NCBI GenBank assembly: GCA_944324215.1
Contig: CALUVP010000030.1
Span: 1-64,000 of the forward strand
DNA from: Candidatus Gastranaerophilales bacterium
GTDB taxonomy: Bacteria > Cyanobacteriota > Vampirovibrionia > Gastranaerophilales > Gastranaerophilaceae
Direction of reading: 5' to 3'
DNA length: 64,000 nucleotides
The translations under genes were made by a program, and so were the position numbers. Below are positions 25,474 to 35,262 of this stretch, piece by piece. Position 1 is the first letter of the stretch. The number at the start of each line of letters is the position of its first letter. The notes under the pieces were generated by a model. That model was not told the DNA's origin. It did no database searches and worked only from the letters and a program-made list of their open reading frames with translations.

Positions 25474-27199
25474 TTTCAATAGAAGCTAAATTTACCAGTT
25501 CTTGAAAATCTTTATTCTTCATACAAAGCTCCTCGAATGCTGCGATATCAGATATCGTAGCATTTTGCATAAAAACAATTCTATCGGCAAATTTTATGGT
25601 CGAAAGCCTGTGTGCAATTGCAATAATTGTCTTAGAACCTTTTAAATCATTTAGTACATTACAAATTTCATCTTCGGTTTTTAAATCAAGAGAAGAAGTT
25701 GCTTCATCTAAAATTAGAATATCAGGATCATTATATAAAGCTCTTGCGAGTACAAGCCTTTGTTTTTGGCCTTGAGAAAGTCCGGAAGAATCAACAAAAG
25801 GATTCGCATTTATTCCATTTTTAAAATTGTTTTTAATAAAATCATATAACTGTGCTTTTTTTAAAGCATCGATAACTGCAGTATCATCTTTTTCTTTTGC
25901 TCCAAAAGTTACATTTTCTTTTATAGAAGAATTTATAACGGAAAATTCTTGTGGAATATATCCGATTTTTAGAGGTCTATTAATTTTCATCCCATCAACT
26001 AGAATTTCGCCGTATGTAGGAGTTAGTAAACCGGAAATAATATCAACAAGAGTTGTTTTTCCTGCTCCGGAGAGTCCTGCAATTCCTATAAATTCACCTT
26101 TCTTTATTGTTAAATTTATATCCTTGAGCACTAATTTTTCTTTTTCGTATTCAAAATTAATATTTTTTAATTCAATTTGATTTTTTAAATAGTAAAAATC
26201 CTTATCGGTTAAATCCTTCACTTCTGAAATTTTGAATTTGTCACATAAATCCAAAAATTCATCAACTAAATGAAGCACTGAATTAATACCATTAATATTA
26301 ACTTGTATTCTGGATATTGTAGGAGAGAGTCTAAATATAGCAGAAACTATAACTGCAAATGAAGCAACCAATTTTTCTGGCTGAGAAAAATTTTCTATTG
26401 ATATTACGGAAAGTAAGATAAACAACAATATTATAATAAAAGGCTCTGTAATATATGGTGGGATAGTATTTAAAAACAATGTTTCTTGACCTATTTTGAA
26501 AAAATTGTATATTGCAGATTTATAGTTATCAAAGAAAAATTTTTCATTATTAGAAACTTTAACACCTTTGAGATTAATAATTGCTTCATTACTTCTTTGA
26601 TTAAAAAGAATAGATGCTACGCTTAAATTCTTGGAAATTTGAGCTAGCTTGGGCTTAAAAATATAATTTTGTATTCCTAACAAAAGCCCTGCAAAAATTA
26701 ATGTTATAATTGTAGCAAACGGAAATTTTATTATTAAAAACAATGATATCAGAGTAAAAATGAAAAAATTAACGTTTAAATTTAGTAATCGTAAGATGTA
26801 ATTGCTTATTACATTGGAGATTAAAAAACCTAGAATATTTTCTTTTTTTGCAAGTGGAATTTTGGATGTTTCCTGATATGAGGTTGATAAAAAATATTTC
26901 ATAAAACTTAATTTAACTTCAGCTTCAACATTCTTAGTAAATTTTGCTTGCAAATATGAGTAAAAAATCATAAAAGTATTTTTTAGTAAAAATAAAACAA
27001 TAATAGCCAACCCTATTAAAATAGGCGAATCTGTCCAGTTTGTAACAGTTTTTTTGGACAAAAGCTTCATTATGAAAGGATAAGTTAAAGCCACACCAAA
27101 AAGCTCTACTACCCCTACTAAAAATGAGAGGCTGGAATATCTGAAAAATGCTCTCTTGTTTTCTTTAAAATATCCGAAAAATTTTTTAAATCTATTCAC
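25466..27199 (-). CDS. ABC exporter, fused membrane and ATPase domains (MsbA/PglK-like half-transporter)
   Basis: A 577-residue type IV ABC half-transporter acting as a homodimer in the inner membrane. Residues 1-310 form six transmembrane helices (first at about 20-40). The ATPase follows, with Walker A GLSGAGKTT (near 373-381), Q-loop YIPQEFSVIN, signature LSQGQKQRLVLARALY, Walker B DILILDEATSSLD and H-loop AHRLS. The membrane part looks most like lipid or glycolipid flippases (MsbA, PglK), but the substrate is unknown. It stands alone on the minus strand, divergent from the BAX-inhibitor family gene. Confidence 0.92.
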   Translation of the reverse strand: MNRFKKFFGYFKENKRAFFRYSSLSFLVGVVELFGVALTYPFIMKLLSKKTVTNWTDSPILIGLAIIVLFLLKNTFMIFYSYLQAKFTKNVEAEVKLSFMKYFLSTSYQETSKIPLAKKENILGFLISNVISNYILRLLNLNVNFFIFTLISLFLIIKFPFATIITLIFAGLLLGIQNYIFKPKLAQISKNLSVASILFNQRSNEAIINLKGVKVSNNEKFFFDNYKSAIYNFFKIGQETLFLNTIPPYITEPFIIILLFILLSVISIENFSQPEKLVASFAVIVSAIFRLSPTISRIQVNINGINSVLHLVDEFLDLCDKFKISEVKDLTDKDFYYLKNQIELKNINFEYEKEKLVLKDINLTIKKGEFIGIAGLSGAGKTTLVDIISGLLTPTYGEILVDGMKINRPLKIGYIPQEFSVINSSIKENVTFGAKEKDDTAVIDALKKAQLYDFIKNNFKNGINANPFVDSSGLSQGQKQRLVLARALYNDPDILILDEATSSLDLKTEDEICNVLNDLKGSKTIIAIAHRLSTIKFADRIVFMQNATISDIAAFEELCMKNKDFQELVNLASIETK

Positions 27200-27288
27200 T
27201 CTAAAATATTACATTAAAAAAAAATTAATTTCACTTTTACAGAGAATTTTATATGATATAATTCTATTAGAGTTTATAAGGAGGGTGT

Positions 27289-28014
27289 ATGGCAAATCCA
27301 ATATTAAATGACAAATTTGTAGAACAGGAAAGAGTTTTGCAGGGAGAACCGATGACCATAAACGGTACAATTCAAATTACTGCATTTTTGGGAATTATTC
27401 TTGTAGCAGCAGCTGCATTTGTTTGGTCTAGATATATGTTAGGGTATACAGATATTGCAATGATGCTTACAGGCGCAGGAGGACTTGTTGGGTTTATTGC
27501 GGCACTGATAGTAGCTTTTACTCGAAATAAAGTCCTTATTCCAATTTATGCCGCTTGTCAAGGTCTTTTTTTAGGCGGTTTTTCTGCCATGTTTGAAGCT
27601 TCTTATCCTGGAATTGTAGCTCAAGCTGTTGCGGGTACGTTTGCAGCTTTATTTTCAATGCTTATATTATACAGAGCTAATCTCATCAGATGTACTGATA
27701 AATTTAGAAGCGTAATTTTCACAGCAACAGCTTCTATTGCCGTTATTTATATAGTGAATTTTATAGGTAGTTTCTTTCATTTTGCAGTTCCTTTTATAAA
27801 TACCTCTTCTGTGATAGGTATAGGTTTTAGTGTTGTAGTAGTTGTTGTAGCTTCTTTAAACTTAATTGTTGATTTTGATTTTATAGAACGTGGAGCTCGA
27901 AATTTCTTGCCAAAAGACATGGAATGGTATGGCGCTTTTGGGCTTATGGTTACATTAGTTTGGTTGTATTTAGAAATATTAAAATTACTTGCAAAACTAC
28001 AAGATAGAAGATAG
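27289..28014 (+). CDS. BAX inhibitor-1 / YccA-family membrane protein
   Basis: A 241-residue protein with seven hydrophobic helices and the family pattern: an N-terminal cytoplasmic stretch (NPILNDKFVEQERV), IYAACQGLFLGGFSAMFE, and the paired-aspartate end FDFIERGARNFLPKDMEWYGAFGL, which forms the pH-sensitive di-aspartyl site of the TMBIM family. Close to the Bax-inhibitor-1-like YccA group that associates with FtsH in some bacteria. AAGGAGG lies before ATG. A TATAAT box at 27256 sits inside an imperfect inverted repeat. Confidence 0.9.
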   Translation: MANPILNDKFVEQERVLQGEPMTINGTIQITAFLGIILVAAAAFVWSRYMLGYTDIAMMLTGAGGLVGFIAALIVAFTRNKVLIPIYAACQGLFLGGFSAMFEASYPGIVAQAVAGTFAALFSMLILYRANLIRCTDKFRSVIFTATASIAVIYIVNFIGSFFHFAVPFINTSSVIGIGFSVVVVVVASLNLIVDFDFIERGARNFLPKDMEWYGAFGLMVTLVWLYLEILKLLAKLQDRR

Positions 28015-28021
28015 ATTTTTT

Positions 28022-28058
28022 AACAAGCTTCTTTTATAATAAAAGGAGCTTGTTTTTT
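28022..28058 (+). terminator. intrinsic terminator between BAX-inhibitor gene and rmuC
   Basis: AACAAGCTTCTTTTA pairs with TAAAAGGAGCTTGTT (one G-U or mismatch), followed by TTTTTT. The T-run immediately precedes the rmuC ribosome site, so some read-through into rmuC is likely. Confidence 0.75.
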
Positions 28059-28070
28059 AGGAGGATGGAA

Positions 28071-29255
28071 GTGACAGAAGTTTTATCTTTTATTATTGGA
28101 GTTTTGGTAACATCAATTATTTGTTATGTCATTTATTCAAAAAAAATTCTTTCTTTAAAAGAGGAGTTAATTATAATTAGTGCAAAAGTTAAATCAACAG
28201 AAGATTTGCAAGAAATTATTAAGAGAGATTTTGTTCAATTGGCAAATGAAACCATTAAAAATGAACAAGAAGATTTAAGAAAACAGAACAGAGAAACTCT
28301 AGAGGAAAAAATTCTTCCGCTAACAAAGGAATTGGGTGAATTCAAAGCGAAAGTTGAAAGGTTCAATCTAGTTGGTGTTGAAAATACTACAAAAATTGTT
28401 GAACAAATAGGTAATCTGGAGAAAAATAATAGGGTCATCGAACAAGAAACTAAAAATTTGGTAGAAGCTTTAACTAAAAATCAAAATATAAAAGGTTCAT
28501 ACGGTGAAAATCTTTTGGATACAATTTTACAGTCTTGCGGAATGGTTGAAGGGATTCATTATACGAAGCAGATGGTTATGACTTCCGCTAATTTGAAAGA
28601 CAATGAGGAACATATCATTAGACCGGATGTTGTGATAAATCTTCCTAATCAACATCATTTGATAATTGATTCTAAAGTAACTTTGACAAGTTACTTGGAA
28701 TATATTGAAGATGAAACTAAATTAAAAGAATTTAAGTCAGAAGTCAAAAAAAGAATTATAGATTTGTCTAATAAAAATTATCAAAATGCAGGGAATTTAT
28801 CTCAACCGGATTTTGTATTAATGTACATGCCGGTGGAAACTTCTGTGAATATTTTGTATGAAGATTCTGATCTAATAAATAGCGCATACAAAGCTAATGT
28901 AATAATTGTAGGAACAGCCTCACTTCTTGCAACAATAAGGTTAGTAAATCAATTAATGGCACAGCAAAAACAAAAAGAAAGTATTACTCAGATAGTAAAT
29001 GCCGGAGTAAATTTGTATGAAACATTTGTTCAATTTTGTGAAGACTTGATAGATGTTCAGAAACGATTTGAAGATGTTAATAAAAAATTAAATACAACAA
29101 TTAATAGGTTTAGAAGAGGAAATAAAAATAAGCCAAGTCTTTTTTCACAAGTAGAAGCTCTAAAAGACTTTGGAATAAATACAAATAAAGAAATTCCTGA
29201 AAAATTATTGCAAGAAGAGAATGAGGTATTAGAAGGTGTATATACAAATGGCTAA
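28071..29255 (+). CDS. rmuC: RmuC-family protein
   Basis: A 394-residue protein: one N-terminal membrane helix (LSFIIGVLVTSIICYVIY), a long coiled coil (about residues 25-130), then the RmuC nuclease-like domain (TILQSCGMVEGIHYTKQ, RPDVVINLPNQHHLIIDSK, then LMYMPVETSVN), a PD-(D/E)xK relative proposed to limit DNA inversions and possibly act on RNA/DNA. I start at GTG 28071, six bases after AGGAGG; the in-frame ATG 28065 touches that ribosome site and TTG 28050 lies in the terminator. It overlaps the response-regulator gene by eight bases. Confidence 0.88.
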   Translation: MTEVLSFIIGVLVTSIICYVIYSKKILSLKEELIIISAKVKSTEDLQEIIKRDFVQLANETIKNEQEDLRKQNRETLEEKILPLTKELGEFKAKVERFNLVGVENTTKIVEQIGNLEKNNRVIEQETKNLVEALTKNQNIKGSYGENLLDTILQSCGMVEGIHYTKQMVMTSANLKDNEEHIIRPDVVINLPNQHHLIIDSKVTLTSYLEYIEDETKLKEFKSEVKKRIIDLSNKNYQNAGNLSQPDFVLMYMPVETSVNILYEDSDLINSAYKANVIIVGTASLLATIRLVNQLMAQQKQKESITQIVNAGVNLYETFVQFCEDLIDVQKRFEDVNKKLNTTINRFRRGNKNKPSLFSQVEALKDFGINTNKEIPEKLLQEENEVLEGVYTNG

Positions 29256-29943
29256 AATTTTGGTGGTGGATGACGACAGTGCTATAAATGAACTGATAAA
29301 AATCAATCTTGAGCTTCAAGGTTACTCTGTCATTCAGGCTTTTAACGGTGTAGAGGGTTTCGCTAAAGCTAAGCAAGATAATCCTTCGCTTATAATATTG
29401 GATGTTATGATGCCTGATGTAGATGGTTATACTATGGCTCAAAGGGTTAGACAATGTCCGGAAATATCTGACACTCCTATAATTATGCTTACTGCTCTTT
29501 CAGAGTTAAATAATAAAGTTGAAGGGTTTAATATAGGGGTTGATGATTATCTCACCAAACCTTTTGAAATCGATGAATTAATAGTACGCGTAAGGGCTCT
29601 CTTAAAAAGAACAAATCAGATTCCAAAATCCACAGCTGTAAGGGAACTTTTAACGTATAAAGAAGTTACGCTTTTACCGGAAACATACAGTGTTAAAATA
29701 AATAATAAAATTCAAAAATTAACCCCTATAGAATATGACATATTTAATCTTTTATTTCAAAATCACGGAACTATGGTTTCAGGAGCCAGACTTTTAAAGG
29801 AAATTTGGGGATATGACCCTGACGATAACGTAGAAACAATTCGAGTACATATAAGACATTTGAGAAGTAAAATAGATAAGATTTCTAATGGTAAAAAATA
29901 TATTGAAACCATCTATGGTGGTGGATATAAACTTAATATATAA
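29248..29943 (+). CDS. OmpR/PhoB-family response regulator (RpaA/RpaB-like)
   Basis: A 231-residue two-component regulator. Receiver domain residues 1-120: acidic pocket VDDDSA, phosphorylated Asp in LIILDVMMPDVDG, Thr in IIMLTAL, Lys in DDYLTKPF. Winged-helix domain about 135-231: KLTPIEYDIFNLLFQNHG, WGYDPDDNVETIRVHIRHLR, and IETIYGGGYKL at the end. I start at ATG 29248 (AGAAGG nine bases before) rather than GTG 29236. No histidine kinase is in the window. The DNA-binding half resembles cyanobacterial RpaA/RpaB. Confidence 0.93.
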   Translation: MAKILVVDDDSAINELIKINLELQGYSVIQAFNGVEGFAKAKQDNPSLIILDVMMPDVDGYTMAQRVRQCPEISDTPIIMLTALSELNNKVEGFNIGVDDYLTKPFEIDELIVRVRALLKRTNQIPKSTAVRELLTYKEVTLLPETYSVKINNKIQKLTPIEYDIFNLLFQNHGTMVSGARLLKEIWGYDPDDNVETIRVHIRHLRSKIDKISNGKKYIETIYGGGYKLNI

Positions 29944-29975
29944 TGTAACATTTTATTAAGATATTTTCATTTTAT

Positions 29976-30010
29976 GAAATTACCAGCTATTTATACACTT
30001 TATTAATATA
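29976..30010 (+). promoter_or_regulatory. GAAA-N19-TTTATTAATATA element
   Basis: GAAA 29976-29979, 19 bases, TTTATTAATATA from 29999; 50 bases to ATG 30049. The -10-like part differs slightly from the others, but tetramer and spacing are the same. Confidence 0.55.
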
Positions 30011-30048
30011 CGAGGAGATGGCGTTATTAATATAAATAGGAGAATAAG

Positions 30049-30963
30049 ATGTTAGATTCTTATTACAGACTTTCTGTACCAGCAGAACTGTCTGATTATT
30101 ATGTGACTAATGCTATAAATGGCGAGTCAAAATCAACCGACAAATTCCAGTCTAATGTTATTATTAACAGAGATTCTCTTGGACAAATTTCATCAGTAAA
30201 ATACCTTACACCAGAAAACGAAATTTCTAAAGAAATTTTTTATAATTTTGAACAAGTATGTAAAATAAAATACTATAGGAACGGAGTACTATATTCTACA
30301 GAAGAATACAACAATGATACTATTGTACAAAAGAGCATCTTTCTAACAAGTGGAATATTATCTCATAAGTATAATTATGAATATAATAAGAAAAAACAAA
30401 TTATAAGTATTTGTAAGAAAAAACAAGACACTGAAATCCTTGTGGTATATAAATATGACGACTTTGATAGGGTCTCTAGCCGCAAAATATACCTCAACTA
30501 CGAAAAAATCCTTGAGCAGAATTATATCTATGACATTTTAGATAGAATTATAGAATACAAAGATAATAACCAGCGAATTGTCGTAAAAAAGATGAATAAT
30601 AAAAATGCCTTGCTATCTTATGAAATAACTGATAAAATGAATAATAATATTTTCATAAATAATGAAATTATAGAATGTGGATATATATGCACGCATATTA
30701 GTGTCAATGGACACAACTCTATTGTAAAAGATTATAGTTATGTGGACAATGTAATGCTAAAAAAACCTTATACAAGTGAAGATGATTTGGATTTAATAAT
30801 CGCTAATTTATTTAGTAAATCACCATCTAAAATAGAAAAAAATAAAAATCTAGATAAACTATCTAATGATATTATAAATAGGGAAATAGAAATTAAAGTA
30901 TTACCTATATCAATCAGAAAAAGAGTATTATATAATCAGATAATCTCCCAATCTCTTTTATAA
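30049..30963 (+). CDS. YD-repeat (RHS-like) protein without signal peptide
   Basis: A 304-residue protein. Its centre (about residues 65-190) is a series of beta-strand repeats with the Y-D pattern of RHS/YD proteins: YYRNGVLYSTEEYNNDTIVQ, VYKYDDFDRVSSRKIYLNYE, YDILDRIIEYKDN. RHS repeats form hollow beta shells that carry toxins or bind carbohydrates; here only a handful of repeats exist and no toxin or C-terminal cleavage signature is visible. The last 60 residues are helical. AGGAG precedes the ATG. It lies under a GAAA-N19-TTTATTAATA element. Confidence 0.72.
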   Translation: MLDSYYRLSVPAELSDYYVTNAINGESKSTDKFQSNVIINRDSLGQISSVKYLTPENEISKEIFYNFEQVCKIKYYRNGVLYSTEEYNNDTIVQKSIFLTSGILSHKYNYEYNKKKQIISICKKKQDTEILVVYKYDDFDRVSSRKIYLNYEKILEQNYIYDILDRIIEYKDNNQRIVVKKMNNKNALLSYEITDKMNNNIFINNEIIECGYICTHISVNGHNSIVKDYSYVDNVMLKKPYTSEDDLDLIIANLFSKSPSKIEKNKNLDKLSNDIINREIEIKVLPISIRKRVLYNQIISQSLL

Positions 30964-30987
30964 AATAAGACTCCTAATATTAATTAT

Positions 30988-31016
30988 TTTACAAAAAGTA
31001 AATAATATAGTATAAT
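30988..31016 (+). promoter_or_regulatory. sigma-70 promoter of the 31048 gene
   Basis: TTTACA (30988-30993), 17 bases, TATAAT (31011-31016), 31 bases before the ATG. Confidence 0.65.
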
Positions 31017-31047
31017 AAGCAGGAGAATATTTTATCAGGAGGTTTTT

Positions 31048-31440
31048 ATGAAGGAAGAATTCACAACTAATACACGTCGTTGGTATGATAAAGATCCGGT
31101 ATTATCTTCTGCCATGAAAACTCTAGAAGAGTCTGACGATGAGACTCAAATTAAAGTGGCTTTAAATCTTATAAAAATTATAACAGAACATCATCTTTCC
31201 AGCACAGAGTATGAATCTGTAGAGGAAATTGTATCCGCAACAGAGGATATCATGGATGAATCAAAGCACGGAAGATGGTATGACTTAGATGGTACTTTAA
31301 GGACAGCAATTAGTTTATTACAAAATTGTCCGGAATCAACTCGTGGTATTATTGCCAAAGAGATGGCAAAGAATGTTATCGATATCATAAAAAAAGAAGA
31401 AGATGTTGATGATGTAGAAATAGAAGTTCCTGAAGAATAG
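31048..31440 (+). CDS. acidic protein with two copies of a WYD-containing helical repeat
   Basis: A 130-residue, strongly acidic protein made of an internal duplication: RRWYDKDPVLSSAMKTLEE (about residues 10-28) and GRWYDLDGTLRTAISLLQN (about 74-92), each followed by a helix (ALNLIKIIT; EMAKNVIDII). It ends in a tail of Asp and Glu. No known family; similar short R-W-Y-D-x-D repeats occur in unknown proteins. A good ribosome site (CAGGAGG) and sigma-70 promoter show it is expressed. Convergent with the helicase gene. Confidence 0.75.
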   Translation: MKEEFTTNTRRWYDKDPVLSSAMKTLEESDDETQIKVALNLIKIITEHHLSSTEYESVEEIVSATEDIMDESKHGRWYDLDGTLRTAISLLQNCPESTRGIIAKEMAKNVIDIIKKEEDVDDVEIEVPEE

Positions 31441-31480
31441 CAAAATTATTCATCTTTAATGCATTTTTCCCAGAATAAAA

Positions 31481-33775
31481 CTATTCAATGTCAATAGGGC
31501 TTCGTTGAATTAGATCTATTGCTTCTCTCGCGTTAAAAACAAGTTCTTCTGGGATATTAGATATTGTGCAGAATTGCCTGAGAACATCAATAACTCTTTT
31601 AAAGCATCTAACGATATCACCTTCTCCCATATCAATTTCGTCAATAATACTATCCCATTCAGCTCCATTAACCCACATTTCAATAAGAGGAGAGTAATAA
31701 GCATTTATATACATGGGATCCTCTACATCGTGATTCTTTTGTTTCTTATCCAAATCACGCCTGATATCTTTTATCTTATTAAGTCTTTTTCTAACATTTG
31801 GAGAAAGTGGCAGTTGTGAATACAAATCCGCTCTCATATCTTCGGTTGTTATCGCGCAAACCACACTTGCTAATTCTGCAGGCGTAAGCCCTTCTAGAAC
31901 TCCTGAAAAAATTATTTTAGCTAAAAATAACTCATTTTCTGAACGTAATTGAGAAATAGTAATTCCTTGCTCGGTGGGATAATCATCCTTTATGTAGCCA
32001 TAATCTAGCAATACTGCTCTGTGTGAAAGAAATTTATTCCAAAATATATCTTTTTGTTTTTCGATTTCCTTATCTAAAGCAACTTCTTTTGCCTTATACC
32101 TATTTAAAACATCAATAATTTTCATATGTTTTTTAAAAAATTTACAAGTATCACATTCATAAGAATGCATTCTTTGAAGCAATAATTTAGTTTGCCTTCC
32201 AAATTCTATTGCTTCATCTGCTAATGGTCGATTTTTTTTCTTTTCTTGCCTTTGAATTGTTTTAAAAATTCTTCTATTTTGCACATACATTTCTCTAATT
32301 TTGTTATATTCAAGTAAATCTTCATTAGTTTTTTTACAGAAGCATTCAAAAGAATTACATTCTTCAATTTTACTGTCAAATTCAGATTTTAATGTCAGCA
32401 AAGGTTCTATTCTATAATTAGAAGAAAAATATCCAAAACTTTTTAAAACAAGTTCTTTAGCTTCCTCAAGCGTAAATCTTTGTAACAAGTTTAACACCAT
32501 TGAATAGCTCGGAGAAAATTTGCTTTCCAAAGGATTAGCATCACTGAGAACAAGCTCTGCAACTTCCTCAGGAGTTTGAAAAGGAGAGCCTACAATAACT
32601 ACATACCCAATTTCATCCATTCCTCTTCTTCCTGCTCGTCCCGACATCTGAAGAAACTCGCTAGGAGTAAGTGTTCTGTGTCCGGTATCGGTTCTTTTGC
32701 TTATAGAACTTATAACAGTTGCCCTTGCCGGCATGTTAATTCCTGCAGCAAGAGTTTCAGTTGCAAAAACAACCTTTATCAACCCCTTTTGAAAAAGTTT
32801 TTCAACAAGCACTTTCCATCCGGGAAGTAAGCCCGCATGATGTGAAGCTACCCCCAGCAACAAATATTCGATATGCTTATTTTTATAGAGATAAGGATTC
32901 TCAGAGAGATATTCATCAATAATTTGTCTGATTTCTTCTTGCTCTTTTTTAGTAACAAGGCAAAGTGAAGCACATTTTTCCATTTGCTCATCGCATTTTT
33001 TTCTGGAAAAAGTAAAATAAATAGCAGGAAGCATATTTTTTTCATGCAAATTTCTGACAACATCATTGACAACATTACGTTTTTGAACAGCCTTACCTCG
33101 CCTAAATTCTTTTTTTTCAGGCTTTATTTTTTTATTTAATGTTCCATTTGGTGTTAACAAAGGTAATAAAGTGTTCGGTTGAGAAGAATCAAAGTAATAG
33201 AACCTTAGAGGAACAGGTCTAAAATCCGTGTTAATAAGTTCTGTTTTCGAGTGAACCGTATTTATCCATTCTGTCAGCTTATCTGCATTTGCGACAGTTG
33301 CAGAAAGAGCTATAATCTGTACATTAGTAGGGCAATAAATAATACTTTCTTCCCAAACAGTTCCTCTCTGTTCATCATTCATGTAATGAACTTCATCAAG
33401 AATAACATATTTAACATTCTTTAAGTTATCGGTAACAGAGCCGAAATTTGTTCCATATAACATATTTCTAAAAACTTCAGTAGTCATAACAACAATTTGA
33501 GCATTCCGATTTATCGAAGTATCCCCTGTAAGAAGCCCAACTTTATCAGCCCCATATTTTTCGGAAAAATCATTGTATTTTTGATTTGACAATGCTTTCA
33601 GAGGAGTTGTATAAAAAACCTTTTCTCCCTTTTCTAAAGCACAATGAATAGCGTGTTCTGCTATAACAGTTTTACCAGCACCTGTAGGAGCACAAACTAC
33701 TACACTTTTACCTTGTGATATACAGCCACAAGCCTCTTTTTGGAATTCATCAAGTTCAAAAGGAAAATCGTACAT
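31481..33775 (-). CDS. Ski2/Mtr4-like DExH-box RNA helicase
   Basis: A 764-residue superfamily 2 helicase. Motif I APTGAGKT, Ia TTPLKALSNQK, II DEVH (VILDEVHYMND), III SATVAN, V/VI region ATETLAAGINMPA and QMSGRAGRRGMD place it in the Ski2-like group. After the helicase core come a winged-helix/ratchet part and, in the last 200 residues, a DSHCT-like C-terminal domain (LLDYGYIKDD; MRADLYSQLPLSP). Cyanobacteria and their relatives have such proteins; they are thought to act in RNA unwinding or decay. Monocistronic. Window context includes pnp, a decay exonuclease, but 6 kb away and on the other strand. Confidence 0.9.
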   Translation of the reverse strand: MYDFPFELDEFQKEACGCISQGKSVVVCAPTGAGKTVIAEHAIHCALEKGEKVFYTTPLKALSNQKYNDFSEKYGADKVGLLTGDTSINRNAQIVVMTTEVFRNMLYGTNFGSVTDNLKNVKYVILDEVHYMNDEQRGTVWEESIIYCPTNVQIIALSATVANADKLTEWINTVHSKTELINTDFRPVPLRFYYFDSSQPNTLLPLLTPNGTLNKKIKPEKKEFRRGKAVQKRNVVNDVVRNLHEKNMLPAIYFTFSRKKCDEQMEKCASLCLVTKKEQEEIRQIIDEYLSENPYLYKNKHIEYLLLGVASHHAGLLPGWKVLVEKLFQKGLIKVVFATETLAAGINMPARATVISSISKRTDTGHRTLTPSEFLQMSGRAGRRGMDEIGYVVIVGSPFQTPEEVAELVLSDANPLESKFSPSYSMVLNLLQRFTLEEAKELVLKSFGYFSSNYRIEPLLTLKSEFDSKIEECNSFECFCKKTNEDLLEYNKIREMYVQNRRIFKTIQRQEKKKNRPLADEAIEFGRQTKLLLQRMHSYECDTCKFFKKHMKIIDVLNRYKAKEVALDKEIEKQKDIFWNKFLSHRAVLLDYGYIKDDYPTEQGITISQLRSENELFLAKIIFSGVLEGLTPAELASVVCAITTEDMRADLYSQLPLSPNVRKRLNKIKDIRRDLDKKQKNHDVEDPMYINAYYSPLIEMWVNGAEWDSIIDEIDMGEGDIVRCFKRVIDVLRQFCTISNIPEELVFNAREAIDLIQRSPIDIE

Positions 33776-33959
33776 CTAAAATATACCTCTGCTATACCAT
33801 ACTCTATATATTCATTTTAACACAGTTTTTATGTAGTAATAATAGTTGATTCCAATAAATTTCAAACTTAATATTTCGTAAAAAACACTTTTTTTAAATA
33901 ATATTTAGTTATAAAATAGAGTTACTCCAACATTACAATATTCAAGAAAGGATTTTCAT

Positions 33960-34970
33960 ATGGTACTTGAAATGACTTATCCTCAACTGGAACGAGCAGT
34001 TAACCCCACACACGACATAAGACTTTTTTCTGGTCGTTCAAATCCAAAATTAGCTCAAGAAATTGCAGATTACTTAGGAACAACTGTAGGTCCTATGGTA
34101 ATTAAGAATTTCGCAGATGGAGAGATTTATGTTCAAGTAAAAGAAAGCATAAGAGGAGATGATGTTTTTATTGTTCAGCCATTATGTAATCCTGTAAACG
34201 AAAATCTTATGGAACTACTTATAATGATTGATGCATTCAAAAGAGCAAGTGCAAAGACAATCACGGCAGTAATTCCTTACTATGGCTATGCACGTCAGGA
34301 CAGAAAAACATCAGGAAGAGAAGCTATCACCGCGAAGCTAGTAGCAGATTTGTTGACAACAGCTGGAGCAACAAGAGTTTTAGCCATGGACTTGCACACG
34401 GGACAGATACAAGGATTTTTCAATATACTTGTTGACCATATTTTTGCAACACCTATCCTAGTAGATTACGTAAAAAGCTTAGGGCTAAACCCTGAGGAAA
34501 TGGTAGCAGTAAGTCCAGATATGGGAGGTGCTAACAGGACACGCCATTTTGCGAAAAATTTGAATATACCTATGGCGATTATTGATAAACGTAGAGACAG
34601 ACATAACGAAGCTATCGCAGCACATATAATTGGCGACGTAGAAAACAAAGTTTGTTTAATGTTTGACGATATTATTGACACTGCTGGTACAATATGCGAA
34701 GCTTCTAAGCTTCTAAAAAGCAAGGGAGCAAAAGCGGTTTATGTCGGAGCTACTCACGCAGTTCTTTCAGGACCTGCTATAGAAAGACTCAAGAATGCTC
34801 CAATAGAGGAATGTATCGTTACCAACACGATTCCTTGGACAAAAGAACACTTGCCACAGAATGTAAAACAACTTTCCGTAGCTCCACTACTGGGACAAGC
34901 AATATCACGCATCCACGATGATGAGTCTGTAAGTTCGCTATTTGGGTTTGAAAAAGAAATGAAGGTTTAA
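33960..34970 (+). CDS. prs: ribose-phosphate pyrophosphokinase
   Basis: Makes PRPP from ribose-5-phosphate and ATP for purine, pyrimidine, His, Trp and NAD synthesis. The class I enzyme is complete: FADGEIYVQVKESIRG, the ATP-binding PYYGYARQDRK, AMDLHTGQIQGFF, SPDMGGANR, and the PRPP-binding loop MFDDIIDTAGT. At 336 residues it is about 20 longer than usual because of an N-terminal extension (MVLEMTYPQLERAVNP), also common in cyanobacteria. AAAGGA precedes ATG 33960. Its end overlaps the convergent XRE regulator gene by four bases. Confidence 0.97.
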   Translation: MVLEMTYPQLERAVNPTHDIRLFSGRSNPKLAQEIADYLGTTVGPMVIKNFADGEIYVQVKESIRGDDVFIVQPLCNPVNENLMELLIMIDAFKRASAKTITAVIPYYGYARQDRKTSGREAITAKLVADLLTTAGATRVLAMDLHTGQIQGFFNILVDHIFATPILVDYVKSLGLNPEEMVAVSPDMGGANRTRHFAKNLNIPMAIIDKRRDRHNEAIAAHIIGDVENKVCLMFDDIIDTAGTICEASKLLKSKGAKAVYVGATHAVLSGPAIERLKNAPIEECIVTNTIPWTKEHLPQNVKQLSVAPLLGQAISRIHDDESVSSLFGFEKEMKV

Positions 34971-35185
34971 ACTTCTTTCAACAAAACACTTATGTCAACC
35001 CCAAGAACACTTGCAATATCAATGACTTTTAGAATTGTGGGATTGATTTTGCCTGTTTCTATTAAACTAACTGAATTTCTTGAAATATTAGTAAGTTCAG
35101 CAAGCCTTTCTTGAGAAATATTTTTTCTTAAACGCTCACTTTTTATATTAATACCAAGATTTTTTAAACGTTTCTTATCTAACAT
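34967..35185 (-). CDS. small XRE-family transcriptional regulator
   Basis: A 72-residue helix-turn-helix protein of Cro/CI type: IKSERLRKNISQERLAELTN, then ISRNSVSLIETGKINPTILKV (HTH about residues 13-67). No additional domain, so it probably dimerises through the HTH and binds short palindromes. No toxin partner is adjacent; prs converges on it with a four-base overlap. The target is unknown. Confidence 0.88.
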   Translation of the reverse strand: MLDKKRLKNLGINIKSERLRKNISQERLAELTNISRNSVSLIETGKINPTILKVIDIASVLGVDISVLLKEV

Positions 35186-35262
35186 AATAATAATTCTCTT
35201 GTATTACACAAAAATTTTCCATAAACTATATTAGTATTTATTATATTATATTCTTAAAATTA

